A stretch of 55,036 nucleotides of DNA from an uncultured Lachnospiraceae bacterium (GCA_946491665.1 CAMLYL010000012.1:1-55036), one strand, 5' to 3'; shown: positions 8,292 to 16,624, counted from the first letter of the stretch. Notes: a model not told the origin generated them from the letters alone. Made by a program: numbers and translations.

Positions 8292-9557
8292 ATGATACGA
8301 TCTATACAGAGCTTTATAAAAAATTATTCCATGCAGACAAAGGCCTCCGGCAAATGGATTCTGTTTGCCATTCTTTCCGGTATTATCATCGGATTCGTCG
8401 GAACTGCATTCTGTTACGGTATGAACGCAGTAACCACCATTCGGCTTCAGCACCCCTGGCTGATTTTTCTGCTTCCTGCCGGCGGACTTGCCATTGTAGG
8501 ACTTTATCATCTGCTCCATGACGAAAAGGATACCGGCACCAACCTGGTCCTGTCCGCAATTCAGTCCAACGACAAGATCCCTCTGCGGATGGCGCCGCTG
8601 ATTTTCATATCTACTCTGATCACCCATCTGTTCGGCGGTTCCGCGGGACGTGAAGGCGCCGCGCTGCAGCTTGGGGGAAGCATCGGCCACGCTCTGGGAA
8701 AACTGTTCCGCTTTGACGATAAAGATCAGCATATCATGATCATGTGCGGCATGAGCGCCGCCTTCTCCGCCCTGTTCGGGACACCGCTGGCAGCGGCAAT
8801 TTTTTCCATGGAAGTAGTCAGCATCGGCATCATGCACTACGCGGCCCTTGTTCCATGTGTGATCGCCGCGCTGATCGCCCACGGCATTACCCTGTCTTCC
8901 GGCATTGCTCCTGAGCGATTTGATCTGGGAGCAATTCCTGATTTTTCTGTCAGAACAGCTGTTATCATCGGCATTTTAGCAGTACTCTGCGCAGTGGTCA
9001 GTGTTATTTTCTGCATTATTCTGCATACGGCAGAACGTTTCTACAAACGATTTTTTAAAAACGCATATCTCCGTGCCGCAGCAGGCGGCGGTATTGTAAT
9101 CCTTCTGACTCTTCTGGTGGGCAATCAGACATATAACGGAACAGGAATGGATGTTATTGAACACTGCATTACTGCAGGAACGGTTTTCCCCCTGGCTTTT
9201 CTGCTGAAGATGATTTTTACAGCCGCCACTCTGGGCGCCGGATACAAAGGCGGAGAGATCGTTCCGAGTCTCTGCATCGGCGCCGCCTTCGGCTGTCTGT
9301 TCGGAAATCTCTCCGGCTTTTCCCCTGCCCTCTGTACCGCAGCAGGAATGGGAGCCGTATTCTGCGGAGTTACCAACAGCCCCATCACTTCCCTGATGAT
9401 CTGCTTTGAGCTTTTCGGTTTTGAAGGAATGCCTTATTATCTGATTGCCATCGCTTTAAGCTATATGACATCCGGATATTACGGACTTTACAGCAGTCAG
9501 AAAATCATCTATTCCAAATATAAAACGGAATATATTAACAGAAAAACCAATCATTAA
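8292..9557 (+). CDS. ClC family chloride channel / H+-Cl- exchange transporter
   Basis: A 421-aa polytopic membrane protein with about ten hydrophobic helices. It carries the ClC signature GSAGREGAALQ (residues 118-128), matching the GxxGREGP selectivity-filter segment with Ala replacing Pro, and GVTNSPIT near residue 357. There are no C-terminal CBS domains. Such proteins move chloride, or fluoride in a separate clade, across the inner membrane. The Glu of GREG, equivalent to the gating/proton Glu, favours a Cl-/H+ exchanger. The ribosome binding site is weak (GGGGA about 11 bases upstream). It stands alone, divergent from the DUF5717 operon. Confidence 0.9.
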   Translation: MIRSIQSFIKNYSMQTKASGKWILFAILSGIIIGFVGTAFCYGMNAVTTIRLQHPWLIFLLPAGGLAIVGLYHLLHDEKDTGTNLVLSAIQSNDKIPLRMAPLIFISTLITHLFGGSAGREGAALQLGGSIGHALGKLFRFDDKDQHIMIMCGMSAAFSALFGTPLAAAIFSMEVVSIGIMHYAALVPCVIAALIAHGITLSSGIAPERFDLGAIPDFSVRTAVIIGILAVLCAVVSVIFCIILHTAERFYKRFFKNAYLRAAAGGGIVILLTLLVGNQTYNGTGMDVIEHCITAGTVFPLAFLLKMIFTAATLGAGYKGGEIVPSLCIGAAFGCLFGNLSGFSPALCTAAGMGAVFCGVTNSPITSLMICFELFGFEGMPYYLIAIALSYMTSGYYGLYSSQKIIYSKYKTEYINRKTNH

Positions 9558-9688
9558 GAAGCTTCCGCCATTGTGGCGGCCGCTGTATCCTGGTCATAAT
9601 TGGCGCTCTGAGACTCCACAACAGTGATTCCCTCATATTCTCCGATCGCCCACTCCATACCTGCCGTTCTCTGCTGGGATGAGCTTGC
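9554..9688 (-). pseudogene. Relic of a ribose/sugar ABC transporter substrate-binding protein (RbsB-like)
   Basis: About 43 codons read QQRTAGMEWAI...VVESQSANYDQD...TMAEA. This fits the segment of Peripla_BP_4/RbsB-type proteins usually written RxxGFxxAL...I.VV..Qsa.wd...a. It stops right at the 3' end of the ClC gene. No start, signal peptide or remaining domain is present, and the upstream continuation appears shifted out of frame. It is best read as a decayed fragment rather than a gene. Confidence 0.6.
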
Positions 9689-9744
9689 CCGATTTCTATA
9701 TCCTCTGTTTCTGCCGAATCTTTTCAGGATTCGAAGATTCCTTC

Positions 9745-9773
9745 TGTACATTTTTGCTGAATTATTTTATAAT
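9745..9773 (+). promoter_or_regulatory. Promoter of the MoaE-like gene
   Basis: TGTACA (9745-9750), a 17-base spacer and TATAAT (9768-9773). A GGAGG ribosome binding site follows at 9794-9798, before the ATG at 9809. Confidence 0.55.
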
Positions 9774-9808
9774 AATACAGATTTTAAACAGACGGAGGTT
9801 TCAGGTTT

Positions 9809-10213
9809 ATGAGCAAAAAACAGAGCCCTTCCATGGACGCATGGTTAGAGGAAGCCAAAAAGGACGAAAGCGCCGGAAAAGTCGGCATGTACCTGATACA
9901 TAATGGAGTGGTGCGGGAAACTGCCAAAGCAGTCGTACGGCAGACAGACGGAGATCCCCGGCCGGTATCCGGCATGTTCTTTTCCTATGACAGAGAAAAA
10001 GTGGATGCTGCCATTGAAGAAACTTACGGGCTGGACGGCATTTACTACATCCGTGTCTGGCTGAATGAGGGAGAACTGGAACTGGGGGATGACATCATGT
10101 ATGTACTGATCGGCGGAGATATACGGCCTCATGTGATCGACGCCCTGCAGTTTCTGGTAGGAAAAATTAAAAACGAATGTGTAGTTGAGACAGAGAAAAA
10201 ACAGGAAGCATGA
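9809..10213 (+). CDS. MoaE-like protein (molybdopterin synthase large subunit family)
   Basis: A 134-aa protein that fits the MoaE fold. The segment LIHNGVVRETAK lies near residue 30, IRVWLNEGELELGDDIMYVLIGG at mid-protein, and DALQFLVGKIKNE near the C-terminus, where MoaE proteins place their catalytic lysines. True MoaE makes molybdopterin with sulfur donated by MoaD. No MoaD or other Moco gene is nearby, and the WKxE end motif is changed to VVETEKK, so the activity in this organism is uncertain. GGAGG lies 10 bases before the start. Monocistronic, followed by a terminator. Confidence 0.72.
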   Translation: MSKKQSPSMDAWLEEAKKDESAGKVGMYLIHNGVVRETAKAVVRQTDGDPRPVSGMFFSYDREKVDAAIEETYGLDGIYYIRVWLNEGELELGDDIMYVLIGGDIRPHVIDALQFLVGKIKNECVVETEKKQEA

Positions 10214-10220
10214 TAAATAA

Positions 10221-10270
10221 AAAATCCGGGAGAACCGCATGGAATTTGATATGCGGATCTTCCGGATTTT
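10221..10270. terminator. Bidirectional terminator between the moaE-like and PhlG-like genes
   Basis: AAAATCCGG (10221-10229) pairs with CCGGATTTT (10262-10270), with an inner stem CCGCAT/ATGCGG. T-rich tails are present in both directions. Confidence 0.85.
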
Positions 10271-10297
10271 CATTAAATTCCGGCCTGTCTGACATCA

Positions 10298-10319
10298 GGG
10301 AACCTGCTGCCAGGTTCCC
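10298..10319. repeat. Perfect 9-bp hairpin
   Basis: GGGAACCTG and CAGGTTCCC flank a 4-nt loop, just downstream of the PhlG-like gene. It has no T-run, so it may stabilise the mRNA 3' end ahead of the terminator at 10221-10270. Confidence 0.6.
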
Positions 10320-10331
10320 AAAATACAGATA

Positions 10332-11069
10332 TTATGCCAGAATACGCGGAGTCATATTTTTCGCCAGGGGTTTTGACTTTGCATAAGGTTCCGGCGCTCC
10401 AAGTTCTTCCCAGCGATCCCGGAGATAATAGGACGGCATTACCTTATTCAGAATATGAAACTCATTTAAGTCATGATTCATAACTCCCAGACCCATTTCC
10501 AGCGGAAACATCTTTTCTACCTGTTCAGCCGGAAGCGGCAGCGTATCTCCCATCCAGTAGTGATTTCTCAGCACAAGGCCGTATGGCGTATCACGTCCGA
10601 CTCCCACATACTGTCCTCCCATGGGACGTCCCTTTTCATCATACATAATCTGATCCCGGGGACCCAGCATACAGTGAGCATACAAAACCACACTGACGTC
10701 ATCTTCATCTTTTGCTTTCGTAAGCTTTTCACCAAATAATTCATACGGGTCAATATAGGCCAGCGTAGCGTCTGTCGGCATGCCGCCTACAATTTCCCTG
10801 GAAAGATGTGTCTTTCCGGCTGCAGTTCCGTCCTCTTTACATTCTGCTCTCTTTTCCCACTCCGAATACAGATGTGCACCCGGATGCCACAGACGGTACT
10901 CATCCGTATTACAGTCCATCCCGAACCAGTGCTCCAGCATCGCGCCTGTACAGTTCTCAAGCAAAGAAAGAACCGCTACATGTAATCCCCCGCTGGACAG
11001 GCGCTCCACCCCGGTCTCAATCATCAATGGCGCCGTACTTAATAATGCATCACATTCTGAAAATCTCAT
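10332..11069 (-). CDS. PhlG / phloretin hydrolase-like C-C hydrolase
   Basis: A 245-aa protein resembling the DAPG (2,4-diacetylphloroglucinol) hydrolase family, which includes phloretin hydrolase of Eubacterium ramulus. Visible family-like segments are EHWFGMD, YRLWHPGAH, LRNHYWMG and NHDLNEFHIL, rich in the His/Glu expected for the metal site. Family members cleave a C-C bond next to a phloroglucinol-type ring, so an aromatic polyphenol intermediate is the likely substrate class; the exact substrate cannot be read from sequence. AGGAGGAGG precedes the ATG. It is divergent from a LysR regulator (11248) with inverted repeats between them, so inducer-controlled expression is likely. Confidence 0.72.
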   Translation of the reverse strand: MRFSECDALLSTAPLMIETGVERLSSGGLHVAVLSLLENCTGAMLEHWFGMDCNTDEYRLWHPGAHLYSEWEKRAECKEDGTAAGKTHLSREIVGGMPTDATLAYIDPYELFGEKLTKAKDEDDVSVVLYAHCMLGPRDQIMYDEKGRPMGGQYVGVGRDTPYGLVLRNHYWMGDTLPLPAEQVEKMFPLEMGLGVMNHDLNEFHILNKVMPSYYLRDRWEELGAPEPYAKSKPLAKNMTPRILA

Positions 11070-11147
11070 GTTTCCTCCTCCTGTTTCTATAATCTTTTTT
11101 TATATGAACTATTATAAATCACAAATTCTCTCTGATATTATCGATAA

Positions 11148-11174
11148 GTGCAAAAAATATTGCACAAATTGCAA
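11148..11174. promoter_or_regulatory. Candidate LysR operator between the PhlG-like and lysR genes
   Basis: Three alternating half-sites are present. GTGCAA (11148-11153) pairs with TTGCAC (11160-11165) across 6 bases, and TTGCA (11160-11164) pairs with TGCAA (11170-11174) across 5 bases. The second includes the T-N11-A pattern typical of LysR boxes. The site lies 73 bp before the lysR start and 79 bp before the PhlG-like start. Confidence 0.65.
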
Positions 11175-11247
11175 TATAAGTTCTATAATAGAAAGACAGA
11201 TGAAACCGTTTGTTCTTAAAATTTTGTTATTGAATAAGGAAATAATC

Positions 11248-12129
11248 ATGACTACTCAGCAGATGAATTACTTTTTAACCCTTGCAAAGTTCTCCAACTA
11301 TACAAAAGCCTCCAACGAATTGGGAATCTCCGTTTCTACGTTAAGCAGGCAGATCCTGGCAATGGAAGAAGAATTGAACGTACAGCTTTTTCAGCGGGAT
11401 AATAAGAATGTTTCTCTTACAAGATGTGGACACTACATGCATCAGGAGCTGCAGCGCATTTATTGCCAGTATCAGACTATGGCTGAAAATGTCCGGAATA
11501 TTTATCAGGGATATAACGGCGCTCTTTCCATTGGTATTCTGGATGATATTACCTTAAATGGCAAACTGCAGGAAGGTTTTGAGCGATTTAAGAGAAAACA
11601 TTCGGATATCACACTCTCTCTTGAACGTGGTTCCTATCGTGGGTTGATCGATGGGCTTGTAAACGGGAAATATGACTGTATCATAAGTTTTTTGTTCGCG
11701 TTGGGGGAATACGATTTCCTGAAATATAAAATTATAGAAAAAATAACGGAGGGAATTATCATTTCTTCCAAAAATCCATTATCAAAATATGATTATTTTG
11801 ATCTCTATGAATTTCGCAACCAGACATTTATTTTATTGGATAACACAGAAAACTCCTATATTGCCAACGAACCTCTGGCTGCCTTTAAAAAATATAACAT
11901 CCATCCGAAAATTTTATATGCACCCAACCTGGATGCAGCACTACTGATGGTAGAAGCCGGAATGGGAATTGCGTTTTCCTATGGAAAGAGTGTTGGCTCC
12001 TATAATCCTTCTATGAAATTTCTTCCCATCAGAGAAAATGAACGCATGACCTTCAGTCCCAAGCTGGTATTGGCCTGGGATGAGAAGAATGATAATGCAG
12101 CTCTGCAAGCATGGAGCGAAACCTTCTAA
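11248..12129 (+). CDS. LysR family transcriptional regulator
   Basis: A 293-aa protein with an N-terminal winged HTH (residues 1-60: MNYFLTLAKFSNYTKASNEL...STLSRQI...LFQRDN) and a periplasmic-binding-like effector domain (about 90-290). The frame is open upstream, but AAGGA seven bases before the ATG at 11248 and the canonical LysR N-terminus fix this start. It is divergent from the PhlG-like hydrolase with tandem inverted repeats between them, the usual design for a LysR activator of the neighbouring gene. The effector is unknown; an aromatic compound is a reasonable guess. Confidence 0.9.
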   Translation: MTTQQMNYFLTLAKFSNYTKASNELGISVSTLSRQILAMEEELNVQLFQRDNKNVSLTRCGHYMHQELQRIYCQYQTMAENVRNIYQGYNGALSIGILDDITLNGKLQEGFERFKRKHSDITLSLERGSYRGLIDGLVNGKYDCIISFLFALGEYDFLKYKIIEKITEGIIISSKNPLSKYDYFDLYEFRNQTFILLDNTENSYIANEPLAAFKKYNIHPKILYAPNLDAALLMVEAGMGIAFSYGKSVGSYNPSMKFLPIRENERMTFSPKLVLAWDEKNDNAALQAWSETF

Positions 12130-12137
12130 CAGCAGAA

Positions 12138-12185
12138 AATCCATTCCTGAGAGTTTTTCCCCACAGGAATGGATTCTGCAAAACT
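12138..12185. terminator. Hairpin between lysR and the AAA/DUF1703 gene
   Basis: AATCCATTCCTG (12138-12149) pairs perfectly with CAGGAATGGATT (12174-12185). It lies between the converging ends of two genes. The T-run is poor on both strands, so it is a weak terminator at best. Confidence 0.5.
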
Positions 12186-12197
12186 GTCAATATTTAC

Positions 12198-13919
12198 TTA
12201 ATATTTTTCTGTTTCCACCATCACCCGGCACTGCTTTTTATAGCAAGCAATACCATATTTTAAGATTGTATCGCAGTCATCCTCTTTTAACTGCTCTGTA
12301 TATCCAGTGACTTCAATCTGCCTGAGCGCCTCCCGGCAGACTTCTTCCATCCTTGATTTCTCCGCATATTTTACTTCAATGATAATGCCGATCCCCTCGT
12401 CCTCGATCTCAATGGAAATATCACTGAAGCCGTCTCCGGCTTCCCGGTTGGAACGGACATACCAGTCTGTTTTATATCCTAATATTCCTAACAGAATACC
12501 ATGGTAGAAATTTTCTTTTGTGGGCTTCCGGACAAAAGTATCCCGGATGCTGACAGTACGCCGAAGATAACCGGAAAACAGCTTTTCTACTTCCGGTGCA
12601 TCCCCATTCTTCAGGGTATCGCAGAATGATCTGAAATACGCTCCATCCCCAGCAACATTCTTTACAAACATCTCCATGATCTGATCTTTGTAAATATTCC
12701 GGATCTCCATATTCGGAATCACGAGAGGATAACTGCCGCTACTGGGAGTTCCGCGATATGTCAGATATCCGGTCATAAAAAGCACGCTCCAGATATTTTC
12801 CATGGAATCATAAAGATTGTTATAGGTCAGCTCCTCATGAATTTCCTTTGTCACCGATTCGCCCGCAATCAGCGCTTCCATCTCTCTTTTTGTCACCCCG
12901 GCGTCCAGAGTCTCAATAAAATGTCTGACCACATCATTACTGCTGGTATTAGACCAGTAGTTTTTCGGTTCTGCATCAAGGTTATCCAGCAGTTCATCAC
13001 AATAACTGATCACATCCCAGGGACAATAGACATCCGCATTGCCGAAACGGTATCCGTCATACCAGTCTTTTACGGTCTGGTATTTTTCAGAGAGTCCATA
13101 GTGCGCCAGCATTTTTCGTACTTCATCATCTGTAAACCCGAAATATTCATCAAAGCGGACGCTTGTAATAGACAGCACTTTCAGGTTATTTAATCCGGTA
13201 AAAATACTTTCTTTTGCCACTCTCAGGCAGCCGGTCAGCACAGCAAAATATAGACTGTCATTGGTTTTCAGCGCCTGCTGCAGAAGATTACGGATCAAAA
13301 GTACCATCTCATTATAATATCCATGTTCATTGGCTTTGGCTAACGGAACGTCATATTCATCAATCAAAATAATCGCCTTTTTGCCATAGTGCTTTTCCAG
13401 CAAGGCTGACAACACTTTCAGACTTCCCATAACTGCGGAATCTGACATGGCAAACATGGTTTGTCCGGTATCATCCACTTTAATTAACTGACGGTATATA
13501 TTCTTTTCCTCCTCTGAAAGCCGTTCACTGGTCTTCAAAAAATCAAAGCGCAGAGCTTCTCTTCCAATTACGGAACACAACAGTTCGCGCGCCATTTTGA
13601 AATCTGCCCCGTCAACATCCTTCAGACTGATTGAGATCACCGGAAATTTTCCCATATACTCCTGACACAAAGCAGTTTCTTCTGAGATTCTCAGACCATC
13701 AAACAGGGATGGATCACTGCCGATTTCAAAAAAGCTTTTCAGCATACTCATATTCAGGGACTTTCCAAAACGTCTTGGGCGGGTAAAAAGATTCACTTCT
13801 CCCCACTGATCCAGCAGATTTTTGATCAGTATAGTTTTATCTATATAATAGAAGTCTCCCATAACAATTTTTTCAAAACTGTCTATTCCTATCGGTAGTT
13901 TTTTCCTTTTACGATCCAT
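12198..13919 (-). CDS. AAA ATPase with C-terminal PD-(D/E)XK domain (DUF1703 type)
   Basis: A 573-aa protein of the AAA-ATPase-like/DUF1703 family, common and repeated in Clostridia and Bacteroidetes. The Walker A-like RPRRFGKS lies near residue 48 and the Walker B IILIDEYD near residue 196. The C-terminal nuclease-like core is DISIEIEDEG...IIIEVKYAE near residue 520 (D...ExK). The cellular role of the family is not established. A decayed copy of part of this gene lies at 16700-16813, so at least two copies once existed in this region. Confidence 0.88.
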   Translation of the reverse strand: MDRKRKKLPIGIDSFEKIVMGDFYYIDKTILIKNLLDQWGEVNLFTRPRRFGKSLNMSMLKSFFEIGSDPSLFDGLRISEETALCQEYMGKFPVISISLKDVDGADFKMARELLCSVIGREALRFDFLKTSERLSEEEKNIYRQLIKVDDTGQTMFAMSDSAVMGSLKVLSALLEKHYGKKAIILIDEYDVPLAKANEHGYYNEMVLLIRNLLQQALKTNDSLYFAVLTGCLRVAKESIFTGLNNLKVLSITSVRFDEYFGFTDDEVRKMLAHYGLSEKYQTVKDWYDGYRFGNADVYCPWDVISYCDELLDNLDAEPKNYWSNTSSNDVVRHFIETLDAGVTKREMEALIAGESVTKEIHEELTYNNLYDSMENIWSVLFMTGYLTYRGTPSSGSYPLVIPNMEIRNIYKDQIMEMFVKNVAGDGAYFRSFCDTLKNGDAPEVEKLFSGYLRRTVSIRDTFVRKPTKENFYHGILLGILGYKTDWYVRSNREAGDGFSDISIEIEDEGIGIIIEVKYAEKSRMEEVCREALRQIEVTGYTEQLKEDDCDTILKYGIACYKKQCRVMVETEKY

Positions 13920-14036
13920 GCAGTCACATCCCTTCCCCGCTTTTTCTGTTATTTTATTATATCAGAATCTTTTCCTGTTTCAATCTTTTTTCTTTATGTT
14001 TGGCTTATACCGCTTTTATCTGCGTATTGATCCTTT

Positions 14037-14600
14037 CTAAAAAATTTCTCTGAAAAAATCCTGACATAACCGGTCCAGGACCTCTCTTTCCACCACCTCA
14101 ATCGGCACTTTATCCAGATTATTTACCCAGTAAGTATAAGCGCCAATACACCCGGAAGAAATCATCTCCAACACCAGTTCTTCTTCCTTAATATCTATTT
14201 TTTCATATCGGAATTTCTTCAGAAAATCTTGTTTTATAACTTTTTTCCATTTGTATATAAATAATCCGTCCTTACTCTTATTTAAAAGAGTGCGAAACCA
14301 GAAATCATTCTCTTTTATATACAATAAAGTCGGCCGGAAATGCCCGGCTTTTCTGTAATCGTCTTTCTTAAATCTGTAATAGACAAACGCTTTATTCCGC
14401 TCCTCACAATTCGTAATCAGCATATTTTCAATTGACTGCAGTACATCATATATATCAGAAAAATAATTATAAAATGTTGTACGATAAATCCCCGCTTTAT
14501 CACATACACTTTTTACTGTAATTTCATGAAGTTCTTTTTCTGAAAAGATTTTCATGAACGCATCCTGAATTTTTTTCGTTATTGTATCGTAATCCCGCAT
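14037..14600 (-). CDS. TetR family transcriptional regulator
   Basis: A 187-aa protein with an N-terminal TetR HTH (residues 1-50: IQDAFMKIF...EITVKSVCDKAGIYRTTFYNYF). The C-terminal ligand domain has no recognisable specificity. GAGGGGATATC precedes the ATG. It lies downstream of the CocE-type hydrolase gene in the same direction, separated by a terminator (14642-14671). It is a candidate regulator of that gene through the palindromes at 16573-16624, but this is inference. Confidence 0.88.
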   Translation of the reverse strand: MRDYDTITKKIQDAFMKIFSEKELHEITVKSVCDKAGIYRTTFYNYFSDIYDVLQSIENMLITNCEERNKAFVYYRFKKDDYRKAGHFRPTLLYIKENDFWFRTLLNKSKDGLFIYKWKKVIKQDFLKKFRYEKIDIKEEELVLEMISSGCIGAYTYWVNNLDKVPIEVVEREVLDRLCQDFFREIF

Positions 14601-14641
14601 GATATCCCCTCAGTCGTCCCGTTTCTTTTTATTATAGCAGC

Positions 14642-14671
14642 AAAAAGGATGGCTGCATTACCATCCTTTTT
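14642..14671. terminator. Terminator after the CocE-type gene and URO-D relic
   Basis: AAAAAGGATGG and CCATCCTTTTT form a perfect 11-bp stem with an 8-nt loop. On the minus strand it is the expected stop for the 14811-16529 transcript. Confidence 0.85.
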
Positions 14672-14678
14672 ATTCAAT

Positions 14679-14810
14679 TCATTTTTTTACTGACTGCATC
14701 ATAGTTTTGATATTTTCGATTTTTGAATTTAAAGGCATTTCACAGCCTGTTAACAGCATAAACCCGCCTTTCATGCCCATTTGAATTTTCAATATCTTTC
14801 CGTCTGTTTC
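14679..14810 (-). pseudogene. C-terminal relic of a URO-D family (corrinoid-type) methyltransferase
   Basis: Immediately after the CocE stop codon, and in the same frame, 43 codons read ...GMKGGFMLLTGCEMPLNSK..ENIKTMMQSVKK and then stop. This matches the C-terminal consensus of uroporphyrinogen decarboxylase-family methyltransferases (GGfilstGCe.P.dtP.eNi.am..av). No start, ribosome binding site or remaining domain exists. It looks like the 3' stub left when a rearrangement placed the hydrolase gene against the end of a methyltransferase gene. Confidence 0.65.
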
Positions 14811-16529
14811 TCAGCGATACACATATTCTCCCGCTCTGTATTTTGGAGGAATCACCGGAATCTGTAAATAAGAATCGTAGTTTCCGCCTGTATGGATAAT
14901 GTGCCTGCCTTTATTATCTGTATCCCATGAAAACGGCTCAAACCAGGGATCACGAATATATCTTCCGGCAATCCGGACACGAAGCTGTTGCCCCTTGTGC
15001 CAGATACGACTGTATGGATATATTTCAATATCAACCGGTACAATTTCACCCGGAGCAAGCTTCTCAGTTTTTGTCAGGGACTGTACTGGCTGAATGTCTG
15101 TGGCCAGTTCCGGATCCTGATGTCTTCTGGAAACACGGATCTTTCCCCATGCACCCGGATGACGTTCCCCAAATACCCACGTGGGAATGAATTCTCCATT
15201 TTCATCTAATTTTTGAACTGTAATAAACAGATCCATGTCATCATGACCTTCTGCTTCCACCCAGAGCCGCAATTTCAGCAAACCTGTAATCTCCGTATCC
15301 TCTTCAAATTTCATATCAAAACAAACTTCACCAGTTTCTGCATCATATCCTGTCCGGGTATGTTCATAAGAAGCCTCATAAGACAGGCTTTTTCTGTTTG
15401 CATCCAGATATAGTTTTTTATAAACGGTTCTCGGAATCGGAAAATCCGCTTCTGCGCGCTGCTTCTGAAAATCGCAGTCATAAGCGTCCATGACATCCAG
15501 TCGCACTCTAGGGGTTAACTCCCAACCGTTATAAATATCTTTAAGGTATCGATCAAAAAATCTCCGCAAATCCTCTTTCATTTCAAGAGAATATGCATCC
15601 GGCCATTCAAACTCTCTGTGAATACGAAGCCATTTGTATTTTGAAGATATTTTTCGATAAGCATTAATTGTGCCGCGCATATGAAGATGGCTCATTCCAG
15701 CAGCTATATATGCTGGTACTTCAATTTTTTCAAATTTGGCAATTTTAGATTTCCAGTATCCGTTCATATCCGGATATTTTACTGCCATTGCTGGAATATC
15801 TTCCATCAATCCCTCCGGACTTTCGCTTCCCAGATCTTTATATACAAACCTATTAAAACCGATTGCTGGAATACCACCCTCACACATAAATTCACGGAGA
15901 ATGTCTGAGCATCCCTCCCACGGCGCAATTGCTGCCAGATGAGGCGGCTGTTCTGCTGCAATATACCATTGCATCATGGCAAGCATAGAATTACCCGCCA
16001 TACCGATTTTTCCGTTACACCAATCACGCTCTGCCAGCCATTCAATCACTTCCGCGCCGTCTTTTGCTTCCACATCTCCCCAGATTGGCATTTCTCCCTC
16101 TGAATGTCCGCATCCTCTGGGATCAACATTGGCAACCGCATATCCGTAGTGACACCAGTAATAGGGATCAGGACCTTCATACTTGGTTCCATCAGATATT
16201 GCCTCCATCGGCACACCATACGTTGCCCATGGCCGCGGCATGTCGTGAGGTCGTTTACCATAAATGCTCCATGCCATAATGCACGGAATATCCATCATTC
16301 CGGAAGGACGGTAAATATCCGCATAAATCGTAACACCATCGCTTAACGGAATTGCCACATCCTGCTCACAGATAATACCATTTTTTTCATAAGTACGCTG
16401 ATTCATCGGGGAATAATATCCCCATCCCCCGGGGATAGAATTGATATCCTCTAGTGGTACAGAATGACGATAAATCACATCATATTCTTCTCCATCAATT
16501 ATACGTTTTCTGATAATTTGTTCCGCCAT
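14811..16529 (-). CDS. CocE/NonD family hydrolase (X-Pro dipeptidyl-peptidase-like)
   Basis: A 572-aa serine hydrolase. The alpha/beta-hydrolase core begins near residue 55 (VAIPLSDGVTIYADIYRP). The nucleophile lies in GMAGNSMLAM, in the GxSxxG-like position. The C-terminal beta-sandwich ends with GRHIIHTGG. Members cleave esters or X-Pro peptides. No signal peptide is seen, so it is probably cytoplasmic. GGAGGAG lies 7 bases before the ATG at 16529. The substrate is unknown; a tailoring ester or amide on aromatic compounds would fit the neighbouring PhlG-like and Fe-S reductase genes, but this is weak inference. Confidence 0.85.
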   Translation of the reverse strand: MAEQIIRKRIIDGEEYDVIYRHSVPLEDINSIPGGWGYYSPMNQRTYEKNGIICEQDVAIPLSDGVTIYADIYRPSGMMDIPCIMAWSIYGKRPHDMPRPWATYGVPMEAISDGTKYEGPDPYYWCHYGYAVANVDPRGCGHSEGEMPIWGDVEAKDGAEVIEWLAERDWCNGKIGMAGNSMLAMMQWYIAAEQPPHLAAIAPWEGCSDILREFMCEGGIPAIGFNRFVYKDLGSESPEGLMEDIPAMAVKYPDMNGYWKSKIAKFEKIEVPAYIAAGMSHLHMRGTINAYRKISSKYKWLRIHREFEWPDAYSLEMKEDLRRFFDRYLKDIYNGWELTPRVRLDVMDAYDCDFQKQRAEADFPIPRTVYKKLYLDANRKSLSYEASYEHTRTGYDAETGEVCFDMKFEEDTEITGLLKLRLWVEAEGHDDMDLFITVQKLDENGEFIPTWVFGERHPGAWGKIRVSRRHQDPELATDIQPVQSLTKTEKLAPGEIVPVDIEIYPYSRIWHKGQQLRVRIAGRYIRDPWFEPFSWDTDNKGRHIIHTGGNYDSYLQIPVIPPKYRAGEYVYR

Positions 16530-16572
16530 AATAAGCTCCTCCTCTTAAAAATTTACAGAAAAATTCTCATGA

Positions 16573-16624
16573 GTCGGCCGACCTATATTAAATTTGTCAT
16601 ATGTTCAGATTATGAGCTCATAAT
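16573..16624. promoter_or_regulatory. Palindromes upstream of the CocE-type gene
   Basis: A perfect 16-bp palindrome ATTATGAGCTCATAAT (16609-16624) and a perfect 10-bp palindrome GTCGGCCGAC (16573-16582) lie 44-95 bp before the CocE start. These are shapes expected of dimeric repressor operators. The nearby TetR (14037-14600) is a candidate binder. Confidence 0.5.

Noticed and set aside
8250-8882. A 210-codon open frame on the minus strand opposite the ClC gene
   Set aside because: Composition is His/Gln/Arg-rich and has no family likeness, while the opposite strand encodes a clear ClC protein; it is a shadow frame.
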